From an uncultured Christensenella sp. (GTDB lineage: Bacteria; Bacillota; Clostridia; Christensenellales; CAG-917): a DNA stretch of 64,000 nucleotides. The stretch's first letter is position 1. Each line of letters starts with the position of its first letter. Below the pieces are notes generated by a model. That model did no database searches and was not told the DNA's origin. It saw nothing but the letters and a program-made list of their open reading frames with translations. Shown here piece by piece: positions 42,969-51,435 of the stretch. The position numbers and the translations under genes are program-made. The stretch is taken from contig CAJTYG010000008.1 in assembly GCA_910584155.1 (NCBI GenBank), forward strand, positions 17,462 to 81,461. The letters run 5' to 3'.

Positions 42969-44897
42969 ATGATAAAACCCGTTTTAAGTAAAAAAGAGAG
43001 AAACACGCTCATTCGCATAATCGTATCCCTATGCGCATTTATCGTGTTGATAGCCGTTGACAAGAGCATTGACATCGCAGCGTCAGTCGGCGGCAAATAC
43101 GGTTGGTTGTTGCCTTTGTTTTTGTATCTTGCAATATACATAACAATAGGCTACGACGTGCTGTGGCGTGCGGTGCGAAACATAGCGCACGGTCAGGTCT
43201 TTGACGAAAACTTCCTCATGATGATAGCGACTGTCGGCGCATTTGCGCTTGGCATATATCACAGCGTATCGGGACTTGCCATTGAGGGCTTTGACGAAGC
43301 TTGCGCCGTCCTGCTGTTTTATCAGGTGGGCGAGTTTTTCCAAAGATACGCCACAAACAAATCACGAAAATCGATATCATCACTTATGGATATCCGCCCC
43401 GATATTGCAAACGTATTGCGTGACGGCGAGGTCGTCACCGTGGACCCGAGCGAGGTCGCCGTTGGCGAAACGGTGGTGATATATCCCGGCGAAAAAGTGC
43501 CTCTTGACGGCATATGCACAAAGGGCGTAACATCTCTCGACACAAAGGCGCTCACGGGCGAATCTCTGCCACGTGAAATCGCAAGCGGCGACGAGGTGCT
43601 GAGCGGCTTTGTAAACCTCACTGCGCAAATCGAAATGTGCGTGCAAAAGGAATTTTACGACAGCACGGTGTCAAAAATCCTCGACCTTGTGGAAAACGCT
43701 GCGGATAAAAAATCAAAGACGGAAAGCTTCATCACAAAGTTTGCAAAATACTATACCCCTGCGGTAGTATTTCTTGCGCTCGCACTGCTTATCATTCCGG
43801 GTGCGGTCACGGGCAAGTGGGACGTGTGGACATACCGTGCGCTCAGCTTTTTGGTGGTGTCCTGCCCCTGCGCACTTGTGATATCCATTCCCCTGTCGTT
43901 TTTTGCGGGCATAGGCGCAGGCTCAAGATATCACATATTGATAAAGGGCTCCAACTATCTCGAGCAGCTTGCAAAGGCAAACATATTTGTCTTTGACAAA
44001 ACGGGCACGCTCACAAAGGGCAATTTTGCCGTGAGCGAGATCACGCCAAAGGATAATGCCGACGAGATATTGAGGCTTGCCGCCATTGCGGAGCAAGGCT
44101 TCGCCCACCCCATAGCAAAAAGCATACAGGCGGCATACGGCAAGGAAATAAACGCCGACCATACGCTGACAAATCTTGCGGGAATGGGCATAAAAGCCGA
44201 AAACGGCAAGGAAGCTATCCTGTGCGGCAACGAAAAGCTGATGAAAGAATTTGGCATAGAATATCAGAAAAACGACGGTACGGGCACGGTGGTATACGTT
44301 GCAAAGGACGGCGTTTTTGCAGGCTCGATACTCATAGCCGATCAGCTGAAGGACGAGGCAAAATCAGTGATATGCGACCTGAATTCTATGGGCGCACACA
44401 CCGTAATGCTTACGGGCGACAACGAAGCGGTGGCAAAAAAGGTGGCGGAAGAGGCAGGCGTATCCGAATACAAGTCCTCGCTATTGCCCGACGACAAGGT
44501 GCGTGAGGTGGAAGCCCTGCTTGCCGAAAAACGTCCCAAAGACGTGCTGTGCTTTACGGGCGACGGCATAAACGACGCACCCGTGCTTATGCGCTCCGAC
44601 ATAGGCATAGCTATGGGCGCAGTGGGCAGCGACGCCGCAATAGAGGCGTCCGATATAGTGCTGATGAAGGACGACCTGAGCGGGCTTCCGCTTGCAAAAC
44701 GCATAGCCAAAAAGACGATGAGGATCGCATATGAAAATATAGCCTTTTCGCTTGCGATAAAGATAGCGATACTGATACTAAGCGCACTGGGCATAACAAA
44801 TATGTGGATAGCGGTTTTCGGTGACGTAGGCGTAGCGGTGCTTGCGATACTCAATGCAATGCGGGTAAACCGCAAATATAAGCAAACAACAAAATAA
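42969..44897 (+). CDS. Zn/Cd/Pb-type P1B-ATPase (ZntA/CadA-like)
   Basis: 642 residues, starting directly with TM helices and no HMA domain. Actuator motif TGES, CPC metal motif (SCPCALVISIP) in the membrane, phosphorylation site DKTGTLT and hinge GDGINDAP are all present. The last helix carries GDVGVAVLAILNAMR, the Asp-x-Gly signature of the zinc-type subgroup. It exports divalent metal using ATP. No clear ribosome site is seen; it starts 15 nt after the HMA gene and is probably coupled to it. Confidence 0.93.
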   Translation: MIKPVLSKKERNTLIRIIVSLCAFIVLIAVDKSIDIAASVGGKYGWLLPLFLYLAIYITIGYDVLWRAVRNIAHGQVFDENFLMMIATVGAFALGIYHSVSGLAIEGFDEACAVLLFYQVGEFFQRYATNKSRKSISSLMDIRPDIANVLRDGEVVTVDPSEVAVGETVVIYPGEKVPLDGICTKGVTSLDTKALTGESLPREIASGDEVLSGFVNLTAQIEMCVQKEFYDSTVSKILDLVENAADKKSKTESFITKFAKYYTPAVVFLALALLIIPGAVTGKWDVWTYRALSFLVVSCPCALVISIPLSFFAGIGAGSRYHILIKGSNYLEQLAKANIFVFDKTGTLTKGNFAVSEITPKDNADEILRLAAIAEQGFAHPIAKSIQAAYGKEINADHTLTNLAGMGIKAENGKEAILCGNEKLMKEFGIEYQKNDGTGTVVYVAKDGVFAGSILIADQLKDEAKSVICDLNSMGAHTVMLTGDNEAVAKKVAEEAGVSEYKSSLLPDDKVREVEALLAEKRPKDVLCFTGDGINDAPVLMRSDIGIAMGAVGSDAAIEASDIVLMKDDLSGLPLAKRIAKKTMRIAYENIAFSLAIKIAILILSALGITNMWIAVFGDVGVAVLAILNAMRVNRKYKQTTK

Positions 44898-44952
44898 GCA
44901 TTTTAAGTATGTAATTTTGATATTTAAAATATGATTTATGTCATAAAAGCAA

Positions 44953-44981
44953 AAAAGCGGACGCCCCTAACGTCCGCTTTT
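44953..44981. terminator. Bidirectional terminator
   Basis: AAAAGCGGACG/CGTCCGCTTTT with a 7-nt loop between the convergent ATPase and NUDIX genes. Confidence 0.88.
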
Positions 44982-44995
44982 AAAATCAATACAAA

Positions 44996-45553
44996 TCACA
45001 GAGTTATGCCCTTTAAAAGCGCATATTTCATCACGGCATAGCAGGTTTTGCCGTCCCTTATTTTTCCGTCCAAAACGTCGGAAAGCAGTTTTAAAAACGG
45101 CACTTTTTCCACATTTAAAAACTCGCCGTCGTCAAGCTTCATTTTGCTGGTTTTAAGGTCGGTCGCCAAAAACACATAGAGGTTTTCGTTTGTATATCCG
45201 GGCGTGGGATATATAAGCCCGAGCGGCGCTATACTGCCTGCGGTAAACCCCGTTTCCTCCTGCAGCTCACGACCTGCGGTGAAAATGGCTTCCTCGCCCT
45301 TTTCAAGCTTGCCTGCAGGAATTTCGAGCAGCACCTCTCTGTACGGATATCTGAACTGCCGCACGAGATACACAAAGCCTTCGCCGTCTATCGCAAGCAC
45401 GGACGCTCCGCCGTTATGGCAGACGTACTCACGCTTGGCTTCACGCCCGTCGGGCAGAACGATATCGTCGTTTCTCAGCGAAATTATGCGCCCCTCGTAA
45501 ACGACGTGCGCCTGCTTTTCCTTTTCTATCAAATTTGCAAATTCGTTTTCCAT
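44996..45553 (-). CDS. NUDIX hydrolase, ADP-ribose pyrophosphatase type
   Basis: 185 residues from ATG 45553. In-frame starts at 45559 and 45616 exist but would lie before or inside the promoter. A Nudix box is present (G-x5-E...GRELQEETGF, with REx2EExGx), with the preceding FRYPYREVLLEIPAGK strand of the ADP-ribose pyrophosphatase subfamily (NudF-like). It probably cleaves ADP-ribose or related nucleotide sugars. There is no Shine-Dalgarno; the promoter ends 6 nt before the ATG. Confidence 0.9.
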   Translation of the reverse strand: MENEFANLIEKEKQAHVVYEGRIISLRNDDIVLPDGREAKREYVCHNGGASVLAIDGEGFVYLVRQFRYPYREVLLEIPAGKLEKGEEAIFTAGRELQEETGFTAGSIAPLGLIYPTPGYTNENLYVFLATDLKTSKMKLDDGEFLNVEKVPFLKLLSDVLDGKIRDGKTCYAVMKYALLKGITL

Positions 45554-45559
45554 ACGCAT

Positions 45560-45638
45560 ATTATACAGCCTATGCCGCCTCTGTACAACAAAAGTTTGCA
45601 ATAAGTTTCCTTGCAAATTTCCGCCGCCGTGTTATTAT
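45560..45638. promoter_or_regulatory. Divergent, closely packed promoters of NUDIX and HAD genes (both leaderless type)
   Basis: Leftward: TTGTAC (45583-45588), 17 nt, TATAAT (45560-45565), 6 nt to ATG. Rightward: TTGCAA (45611-45616), 16 nt, TATTAT (45633-45638), 6 nt to ATG 45645. The whole control region is under 100 bp. Confidence 0.5.
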
Positions 45639-45644
45639 AGTTAT

Positions 45645-46226
45645 ATGGAAAGCGCAACGCATATCGACATATACGATTTTGATAAGACCGTCGTGCCCTA
45701 CGACAGTGCGATGAGATATTGGCTTTGGTGCCTTGTGCACCGCCCCTATCTCATTCTGTTTTTGCCTTATCAGATATTTTGGAGCTTGCTTGCGCTTATG
45801 CGCATAATCAAGGTGCCTACCTACAAAAAGCACTGTTTCAGATTTGTCCGCTTTTTAAACACGCAAAAGACCGTGCAACGCTTTTGGGACAAACACCAAA
45901 AGGATGTCTATCCGTTTTTTCTGCCCCAAAACCGTGACAGCAGCCGCAAGTGCGTGATAATAAGCGCAAGCCCCGATTTTTTGATAAACGAAATAGCATC
46001 ACGCCTGAGGGCGGACTACTGCATAGCAACGCACCACGACCAAAAAAGCGGAAAGCTTTTGGGCAAGGTGTGCCGCAGAGAGCAAAAGGTTGCAAGGCTT
46101 TTTGAGCTTCTGCCCGACGCCGAAGTGGAAAACGTCTATTCGGACAGCCCCGAGCACGACAGTTTCATCTTTGACCTTGGCAAAAACCGCTATTTAGCAA
46201 ATAAAGGAATTTTGAAGAAATTATAA
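45645..46226 (+). CDS. HAD-IB family (SerB-like) phosphatase
   Basis: 193 residues. Motif I IYDFDKTVVPYDS, motif II SASPDFL, and motif III/IV K...VYSDSPEHD fit the HAD-IB phosphoserine-phosphatase-like group. A hydrophobic cap segment (about 28-55, ILFLPYQIFWSLLALM) suggests membrane association, as in lipid-phosphate or acyl-phosphate members. No Shine-Dalgarno is present. Substrate unknown. Confidence 0.85.
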   Translation: MESATHIDIYDFDKTVVPYDSAMRYWLWCLVHRPYLILFLPYQIFWSLLALMRIIKVPTYKKHCFRFVRFLNTQKTVQRFWDKHQKDVYPFFLPQNRDSSRKCVIISASPDFLINEIASRLRADYCIATHHDQKSGKLLGKVCRREQKVARLFELLPDAEVENVYSDSPEHDSFIFDLGKNRYLANKGILKKL

Positions 46227-46245
46227 TTTAACAATAAATCTCTTA

Positions 46246-46274
46246 TTGACTTAATTATTTGATAAAGCTATAAT
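46246..46274 (+). promoter_or_regulatory. Promoter of the PFOR gene
   Basis: TTGACT (46246-46251), 17-nt spacer, TATAAT (46269-46274), nearly perfect consensus, fitting high expression. The leader is about 58 nt. Confidence 0.8.
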
Positions 46275-46338
46275 ATCTGTAAATGTGCGTGCGTATACAC
46301 GCAAAAACAACACGATAATTTTTGGAGGTTATCCCGTT

Positions 46339-49300
46339 ATGAAAAAAATGACCATTGACGGCAATACCGCTGCGGCGCATATAGCTTACGCTTTCTCCGA
46401 CGTTGCGGCGATTTATCCCATCACACCGTCATCACCTATGGCAGAAAACTGCGACGACTGGGCAGGTCAAGGCAGAAAAAACATCTTTGGCAACGTGCTT
46501 AAAATTGCCGAGATGCAATCGGAAGCAGGCGCAGCAGGCGCTGTGCACGGCTCGCTTGCGGCAGGCGCACTTACAAGCACCTTTACGGCAAGTCAGGGCT
46601 TGCTTCTGATGATCCCAAATATGTACAAGATCGCAGGCGAGCTGCTGCCCTCGGTGTTCCACGTGTCGGCAAGAAGCCTTGCAGGTCACGCACTCAACAT
46701 CTTCGGCGACCACTCGGACGTTATGGCGTGCCGTCAGACGGGCTTTGCAATGCTTGCAAGCAACAGCGTGCAGGAAGTCATGGACCTGTCACTTGTGGCG
46801 CACCTTTCCACACTCGAAGCAAGCGTGCCCTTCCTCAGCTTCTTCGACGGCTTCCGTACTTCTCACGAGGTGAGCAAGATTGACGTCATCGAATATGACG
46901 AAATCAAAAACCTTGTAAACTTCAAGAAGGTTGACGAATTCCGTGCACGTGCGCTCAATCCGGAGCACCCCCATCAACAGGGTACGGCTCAAAACCCCGA
47001 TATCTACTTCCAAAACAGAGAGGCTTCAAACAAATACTACGACGCAGTGCCCGCTATCGTGCAGGCGCAGATGGACAAGGTCAGCGCTCTCACGGGCAGA
47101 AAGTACAACCTTGTGGACTACTACGGCGCAAAGGACGCAGACCGCATCATAGTCATCATGGGCAGCGGCGCAGAGGCTGTTGAGGAAACCGTCGACTACC
47201 TCAACGCAAAGGGCGAAAAGGTTGGTTTGATTAAGGTCAGACTTTACCGTCCCTTCCCTGCAAAGGCGTTTGTGGAAGCTATCCCCGCTACGGCAAAGGT
47301 CATCACCGTTATGGACAGAACCAAAGAGCCCGGCGCACAGGGCGAGCCTCTGTATCTTGACGTTGTTACGTCCCTCAACGAGCTCGGCGTACAAAAGCAG
47401 GTGCTTTGCGGCAGATACGGCATCGGCAGCAAGGAGTTCAACCCCTCTATGGTCAACGCTATCTTCGCAAATATGAACGGCGAAAAACGCACTCACTTCA
47501 CAGTCGGTATCAACGACGACGTGACCTTCCATTCGCTTGAAGTTACCGAAAAGATAGACGCATCCGACGACAGCACCATTTCCTGCAAATTCTACGGACT
47601 TGGCTCTGACGGCACGGTCGGCGCAAACAAAAACTCAATCAAGATAATCGGCGACCACACCGACAAGTATGCACAGGCTTACTTTGCATATGACTCCAAA
47701 AAGTCGGGCGGCATTACGATTTCGCACCTGCGCTTCTCGGATAAGCCCATCCGCAGCACATACCTCATCGACCAAGCGGACTTTATCGCTTGCCATAACG
47801 AGTCATACGTGCTCCGCTACGATATGCTTTCCGACCTCAAGGACGGCGGCATATTCCTGCTCAACTCGCAGTGGGCGCCCGAGGAAATGGATACAAAGCT
47901 TCCCGCAAGCATGAAGAATATGATTGCAAAGAAGCACGTGCGTTTCTACACCCTCGACGGTCTTAAGGTCGTCACGGCTCTCGGCACAAAGAAGGGCGTA
48001 AACACCGTTATGCAGGCTGCGTTCTTCAAGCTTGCAAACGTCATTCCTTATGAGGACGCAGAGCGCTATATGAAGGAAATGATCAAAAAATCATATTCCA
48101 AGAAGGGCGACGCAGTAGTTGCAATGAACTACGCCTGCGTCGACAACGCTATTGCGGAGCTCAAAGAGGTCAAGTATCCCGAAAGCTGGGCAACGACCAC
48201 CACGGGCGCAGCACCCTTGGAAGTGCCAAACGATGAATACTTCAAAAACTTCATCGCACCCATCACCGCACAGGAGGGCGACAAGCTGCCCGTATCCGCA
48301 TTCAACCCCAACGGCAGCGTGCCCACGGGTACAACTAAGTTTGAAAAGAGAGGCATTGCGGTTAAGGTGCCTAAGTGGCTGCCCGAAAATTGTATTCAGT
48401 GCAACCGCTGCTCGCTGGTCTGCCCGCACGCAACGATACGTCCTACGCTTGCCACCGCAGAGGAGCTTGCAAACAAGCCCGAAGGCTTTGTAACGAAGCC
48501 CGCAACAGGTATCAAGGGCTACGAATTCCGTATGCAGGTCAGCCCGTACGACTGCACAGGCTGCTCCAACTGCGTTGCGGTTTGCCCCGCTAAGGAAAAG
48601 GCTCTCGTTATGGTCCCGCTCGACGAAGCTATCGCAAACGAGGAAGAGAATTGGGAATTTGCAGAGTCCTTGAAGGAAACCTCCGCAGAGCTCAAGTCCG
48701 TAAACGTCAAGAACAGTCAGTTCAAGAAGCCTCTGTTTGAGTTCTCGGGCGCTTGCGCAGGCTGCGGCGAAACACCTTACGTCAAGCTTATGACTCAGCT
48801 GTTTGGCGACAGAATGTTGGTCGCAAACGCAACGGGTTGCTCGTCAATCTACGGCGGCAGCGCACCTACCTGCCCCTACACCAAGAACGACAAGGGCAGA
48901 GGTCCCGCTTGGGCAAACTCTCTGTTTGAGGACAATGCGGAATTCGGCTACGGCATGCACCTCGCATATCAGACAAGAAGAGGCGTCATTGCAAATCAGA
49001 TCCACAGTTTGCTCGGCTTGGGCGGCATTTCACAGGAAATGACCGACGCCCTCAACGAATGGCTCGAGGGCAAGGACGACGCAGCGCTTTCCGAAAAAGC
49101 AACCGAAAAGATACTTGCTTTGCTCGGCGACGAGAAGAAGAGAGCAAACGGCGTTACGCTTGAGCTGCTGAATGAAATCGAAGCAAAGGCAGACTGCCTC
49201 ATCAAAAAATCTGTTTGGATCGTCGGCGGCGACGGCTGGGCATACGATATCGGCTACAACGGCGTAGACCACGTGCTCGCAAGCGGCGAAGACGTAAATA

Positions 49301-49863
49301 TCCTCGTGCTTGATACAGAGGTCTACTCCAATACAGGCGGACAGGCCTCGAAGTCAACGCCTACGGGCGCAATCGCAAAATTTGCCGCAACAGGCAAGCG
49401 CACAAAGAAGAAAGACCTTGCACTGCTCGCAATGGACTACGGCTATGTGTACGTCGCACAGGTGTCAATGGGCGCAGATATGAATCAGGTCGTCAAGGCG
49501 TTTGCAGAGGCTGAGGCATATCACGGACCGTCCATCATCATCGCATACGCACCCTGCATCAACCACGGTATCAAGGGCGGTATGGACAACTCGCAGATGG
49601 AAATGAAGAAGGCAGTCGACTGCGGCTACTGGCAGCTCTTCCGCTTCAACCCCGACAACGTGGGTACGGCGACAAATCCGCTTTCTATCGACAGCAAGGA
49701 GCCGACGGACGATTATCAAGCATTCCTGCTCAACGAAAACCGCTACGCCTCGCTTGCGAAGATGAATCCCGATGCGGCGCAAACCCTGTTTGCAAAGAAC
49801 GAGCAAGACGCAGCCAACAAGCGTGCATTCTATCGCAAGAAAGCAGACTCCTACAACAACTGA
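46339..49863 (+). CDS. nifJ: Pyruvate:ferredoxin (flavodoxin) oxidoreductase
   Basis: 1,174 residues, the full-length homodimeric type. The start at 46339 has TTTGGAGG 10 nt upstream. Domains in order: pyruvate-binding/TPP pyrimidine domain (AYAFSDVAAIYPITPSSPMAE), domain II, the gamma-like domain, the EKR region, two 4Fe-4S motifs (CIQCNRCSLVCP and CTGCSNCVAVCP), and the C-terminal TPP domain with CAGCGE, the GGDGWAYDIG pyrophosphate motif and NTGGQ. It oxidises pyruvate to acetyl-CoA and CO2 and reduces ferredoxin, the central step of clostridial fermentation. Codon use is clean and highly biased. Confidence 0.97.
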   Translation: MKKMTIDGNTAAAHIAYAFSDVAAIYPITPSSPMAENCDDWAGQGRKNIFGNVLKIAEMQSEAGAAGAVHGSLAAGALTSTFTASQGLLLMIPNMYKIAGELLPSVFHVSARSLAGHALNIFGDHSDVMACRQTGFAMLASNSVQEVMDLSLVAHLSTLEASVPFLSFFDGFRTSHEVSKIDVIEYDEIKNLVNFKKVDEFRARALNPEHPHQQGTAQNPDIYFQNREASNKYYDAVPAIVQAQMDKVSALTGRKYNLVDYYGAKDADRIIVIMGSGAEAVEETVDYLNAKGEKVGLIKVRLYRPFPAKAFVEAIPATAKVITVMDRTKEPGAQGEPLYLDVVTSLNELGVQKQVLCGRYGIGSKEFNPSMVNAIFANMNGEKRTHFTVGINDDVTFHSLEVTEKIDASDDSTISCKFYGLGSDGTVGANKNSIKIIGDHTDKYAQAYFAYDSKKSGGITISHLRFSDKPIRSTYLIDQADFIACHNESYVLRYDMLSDLKDGGIFLLNSQWAPEEMDTKLPASMKNMIAKKHVRFYTLDGLKVVTALGTKKGVNTVMQAAFFKLANVIPYEDAERYMKEMIKKSYSKKGDAVVAMNYACVDNAIAELKEVKYPESWATTTTGAAPLEVPNDEYFKNFIAPITAQEGDKLPVSAFNPNGSVPTGTTKFEKRGIAVKVPKWLPENCIQCNRCSLVCPHATIRPTLATAEELANKPEGFVTKPATGIKGYEFRMQVSPYDCTGCSNCVAVCPAKEKALVMVPLDEAIANEEENWEFAESLKETSAELKSVNVKNSQFKKPLFEFSGACAGCGETPYVKLMTQLFGDRMLVANATGCSSIYGGSAPTCPYTKNDKGRGPAWANSLFEDNAEFGYGMHLAYQTRRGVIANQIHSLLGLGGISQEMTDALNEWLEGKDDAALSEKATEKILALLGDEKKRANGVTLELLNEIEAKADCLIKKSVWIVGGDGWAYDIGYNGVDHVLASGEDVNILVLDTEVYSNTGGQASKSTPTGAIAKFAATGKRTKKKDLALLAMDYGYVYVAQVSMGADMNQVVKAFAEAEAYHGPSIIIAYAPCINHGIKGGMDNSQMEMKKAVDCGYWQLFRFNPDNVGTATNPLSIDSKEPTDDYQAFLLNENRYASLAKMNPDAAQTLFAKNEQDAANKRAFYRKKADSYNN

Positions 49864-49888
49864 TAATATTTATCAGCAGACAGCAAAT

Positions 49889-49913
49889 GCCCTCCGCAAT
49901 GCGGAGGGCTTTT
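49889..49913 (+). terminator. Terminator of the PFOR gene
   Basis: GCCCTCCGC/GCGGAGGGC stem with a 3-nt loop followed by TTTT. Confidence 0.88.
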
Positions 49914-49979
49914 CATATTTAGTATTAATTATATTTTTAAATGGAATATTGTTAAAAATACTAAATCACTGTTTATTTA

Positions 49980-50399
49980 TTAGTTTTTTAACAGCTCGTT
50001 TATCCTGTGCGCAACGTCCTCGATATTCTCTGCAAGCGTGTCCGCTTTGACGCCCGCTACAATTATGTTGCACCTGTTTAGCGGCACAAGCACCTTTATC
50101 GCTCTGCTTGCGGCAACGGCGTTTGCAACGTCTGCGCTTATTTCGCCCTTGAGCGAGTTTGGAATGAGCACCCCGATAGGTCCCGTTATAATATCCGCCC
50201 GCTTTATAGCCGCCAAAATTTTGTCATCGCCGCAAACGGATATATTTGCACCCGCCTTGCGCAAAACCTCTGCGGCATATGGATTTGCGCCTGCGCCGAC
50301 AAGCTCGGCTTTTACGCCGAGCCTCAAAAGTGCGGAAATTATGCTTTTGCCAACTCCTCCGCCCTGTCCGTCTAAAATGAGCACCGTTGCATTTTGCAT
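49980..50399 (-). CDS. DUF3842 family protein
   Basis: 139 residues. A Rossmann-like start (VLILDGQGGGVGKSI) and the ITGPIGVLIPNSLKGEIS block identify DUF3842, a small clostridial family of unknown function with a P-loop-like glycine motif. The ATG has no Shine-Dalgarno, and a promoter ends 6 nt upstream. Confidence 0.85.
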   Translation of the reverse strand: MQNATVLILDGQGGGVGKSIISALLRLGVKAELVGAGANPYAAEVLRKAGANISVCGDDKILAAIKRADIITGPIGVLIPNSLKGEISADVANAVAASRAIKVLVPLNRCNIIVAGVKADTLAENIEDVAHRINELLKN

Positions 50400-50405
50400 A
50401 AGTCT

Positions 50406-50434
50406 ATACTACCAAAAACAAAAGGAATTTTCAA
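50406..50434 (-). promoter_or_regulatory. Promoter of the DUF3842 gene (leaderless type)
   Basis: Reading leftward: TTGAAA (50429-50434), 17-nt spacer, TAGTAT (50406-50411), then 6 nt to the ATG at 50399. Confidence 0.45.
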
Positions 50435-50511
50435 GTTTAATTTCAACTCAAACTGCGTATAAAGCGCCTGCACATCGTCAATAATTTTCAAAAAGCTTTA
50501 AGGAGCAAATT

Positions 50512-51222
50512 ATGTTTGGCATACAACCTATCTATTGGGTGCTGATAAACGCCGTGGTGTCGTTTGCATATCTGTTTATCATATCCAAAATACTCGGCAA
50601 AAAGCAGATCGCTCAGCTTGAATTTATCGACTACGCCGTCGGCATATCTCTCGGCTCAATCGCCGCAGAAATGGCGACCGATACGGAAAACCCCTTCTAC
50701 TACTATCTCATCGCAATGACGATATTCCTTGTGCTTGCGCTGCTTGTGTCTATAATAGGCAGAAAAAATTCTTTCTTAAAACGGGTGCTCAAGGGCAAGC
50801 CGTCTACGCTAATTTATGAGGGCAAAATACAGTACGATCAGCTTAAAAGCGCCAACATCGACGTCAACGACCTGCTCTCGATGCTGCGTGAAAAAAACTA
50901 CTTTGACATCAACGACGTTGCCTACGCCATATTCGAGCCGAGCGGCGAGCTTTCCGTGCTGCCAAAAGGCAACCAAAAGCCCGTCGTGCTTGAGGACGTC
51001 AACCGTGACGCAATAAAGCAAGCTTCCCTCTCAAACGTGATAATTGTGGACGGCGCAATTTCAAAATCAGGACTTTCCGAAGCCCAAAAGACCGAAAAAT
51101 GGCTCTTTGACCGCCTGCAAATAAAGGATAAGCAAGATTTAAAAAACATCATCCTCGCCACCTACGACGACAAAACCGACACCTTCAACGTCCACTACAA
51201 AACCCAACAGCAAAGAAATTGA
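50512..51222 (+). CDS. DUF421 (YetF-like) membrane protein
   Basis: 236 residues: three TM helices (about 5-85) and a cytosolic tail. The QLEFIDYAVGISLGSIAAEMA motif after helix 1 and the KGKPSTLIYEGKI segment are diagnostic of DUF421. Family members are widespread in Firmicutes, often linked to sporulation or envelope stress; the mechanism is unclear. AAGGAGC is 6 nt before the ATG. Confidence 0.9.
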   Translation: MFGIQPIYWVLINAVVSFAYLFIISKILGKKQIAQLEFIDYAVGISLGSIAAEMATDTENPFYYYLIAMTIFLVLALLVSIIGRKNSFLKRVLKGKPSTLIYEGKIQYDQLKSANIDVNDLLSMLREKNYFDINDVAYAIFEPSGELSVLPKGNQKPVVLEDVNRDAIKQASLSNVIIVDGAISKSGLSEAQKTEKWLFDRLQIKDKQDLKNIILATYDDKTDTFNVHYKTQQQRN

Positions 51223-51349
51223 TTTGCTGTTAGTTTAAATTAGTGCAACTGTGCAACGTAATATAATTACGCAATCATACTAAATAAATTGATATTAAAT
51301 ATTTTTAAAAATATGAAATACTATCTCATAATACACACTTTACAACGAC

Positions 51350-51375
51350 AAAACCGCAGTTTAAACTGCGGTTTT
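51350..51375. terminator. Perfectly palindromic bidirectional terminator
   Basis: A 26-bp perfect palindrome with 13-bp arms (AAAACCGCAGTTT and its complement) between the convergent DUF421 and TIR-LRR genes. Confidence 0.8.
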
Positions 51376-51435
51376 GCAATTATTTGACTTCAGTTTAGAA
51401 AATATAACTTTAACTTAAAACTTATTTTCTATCAC

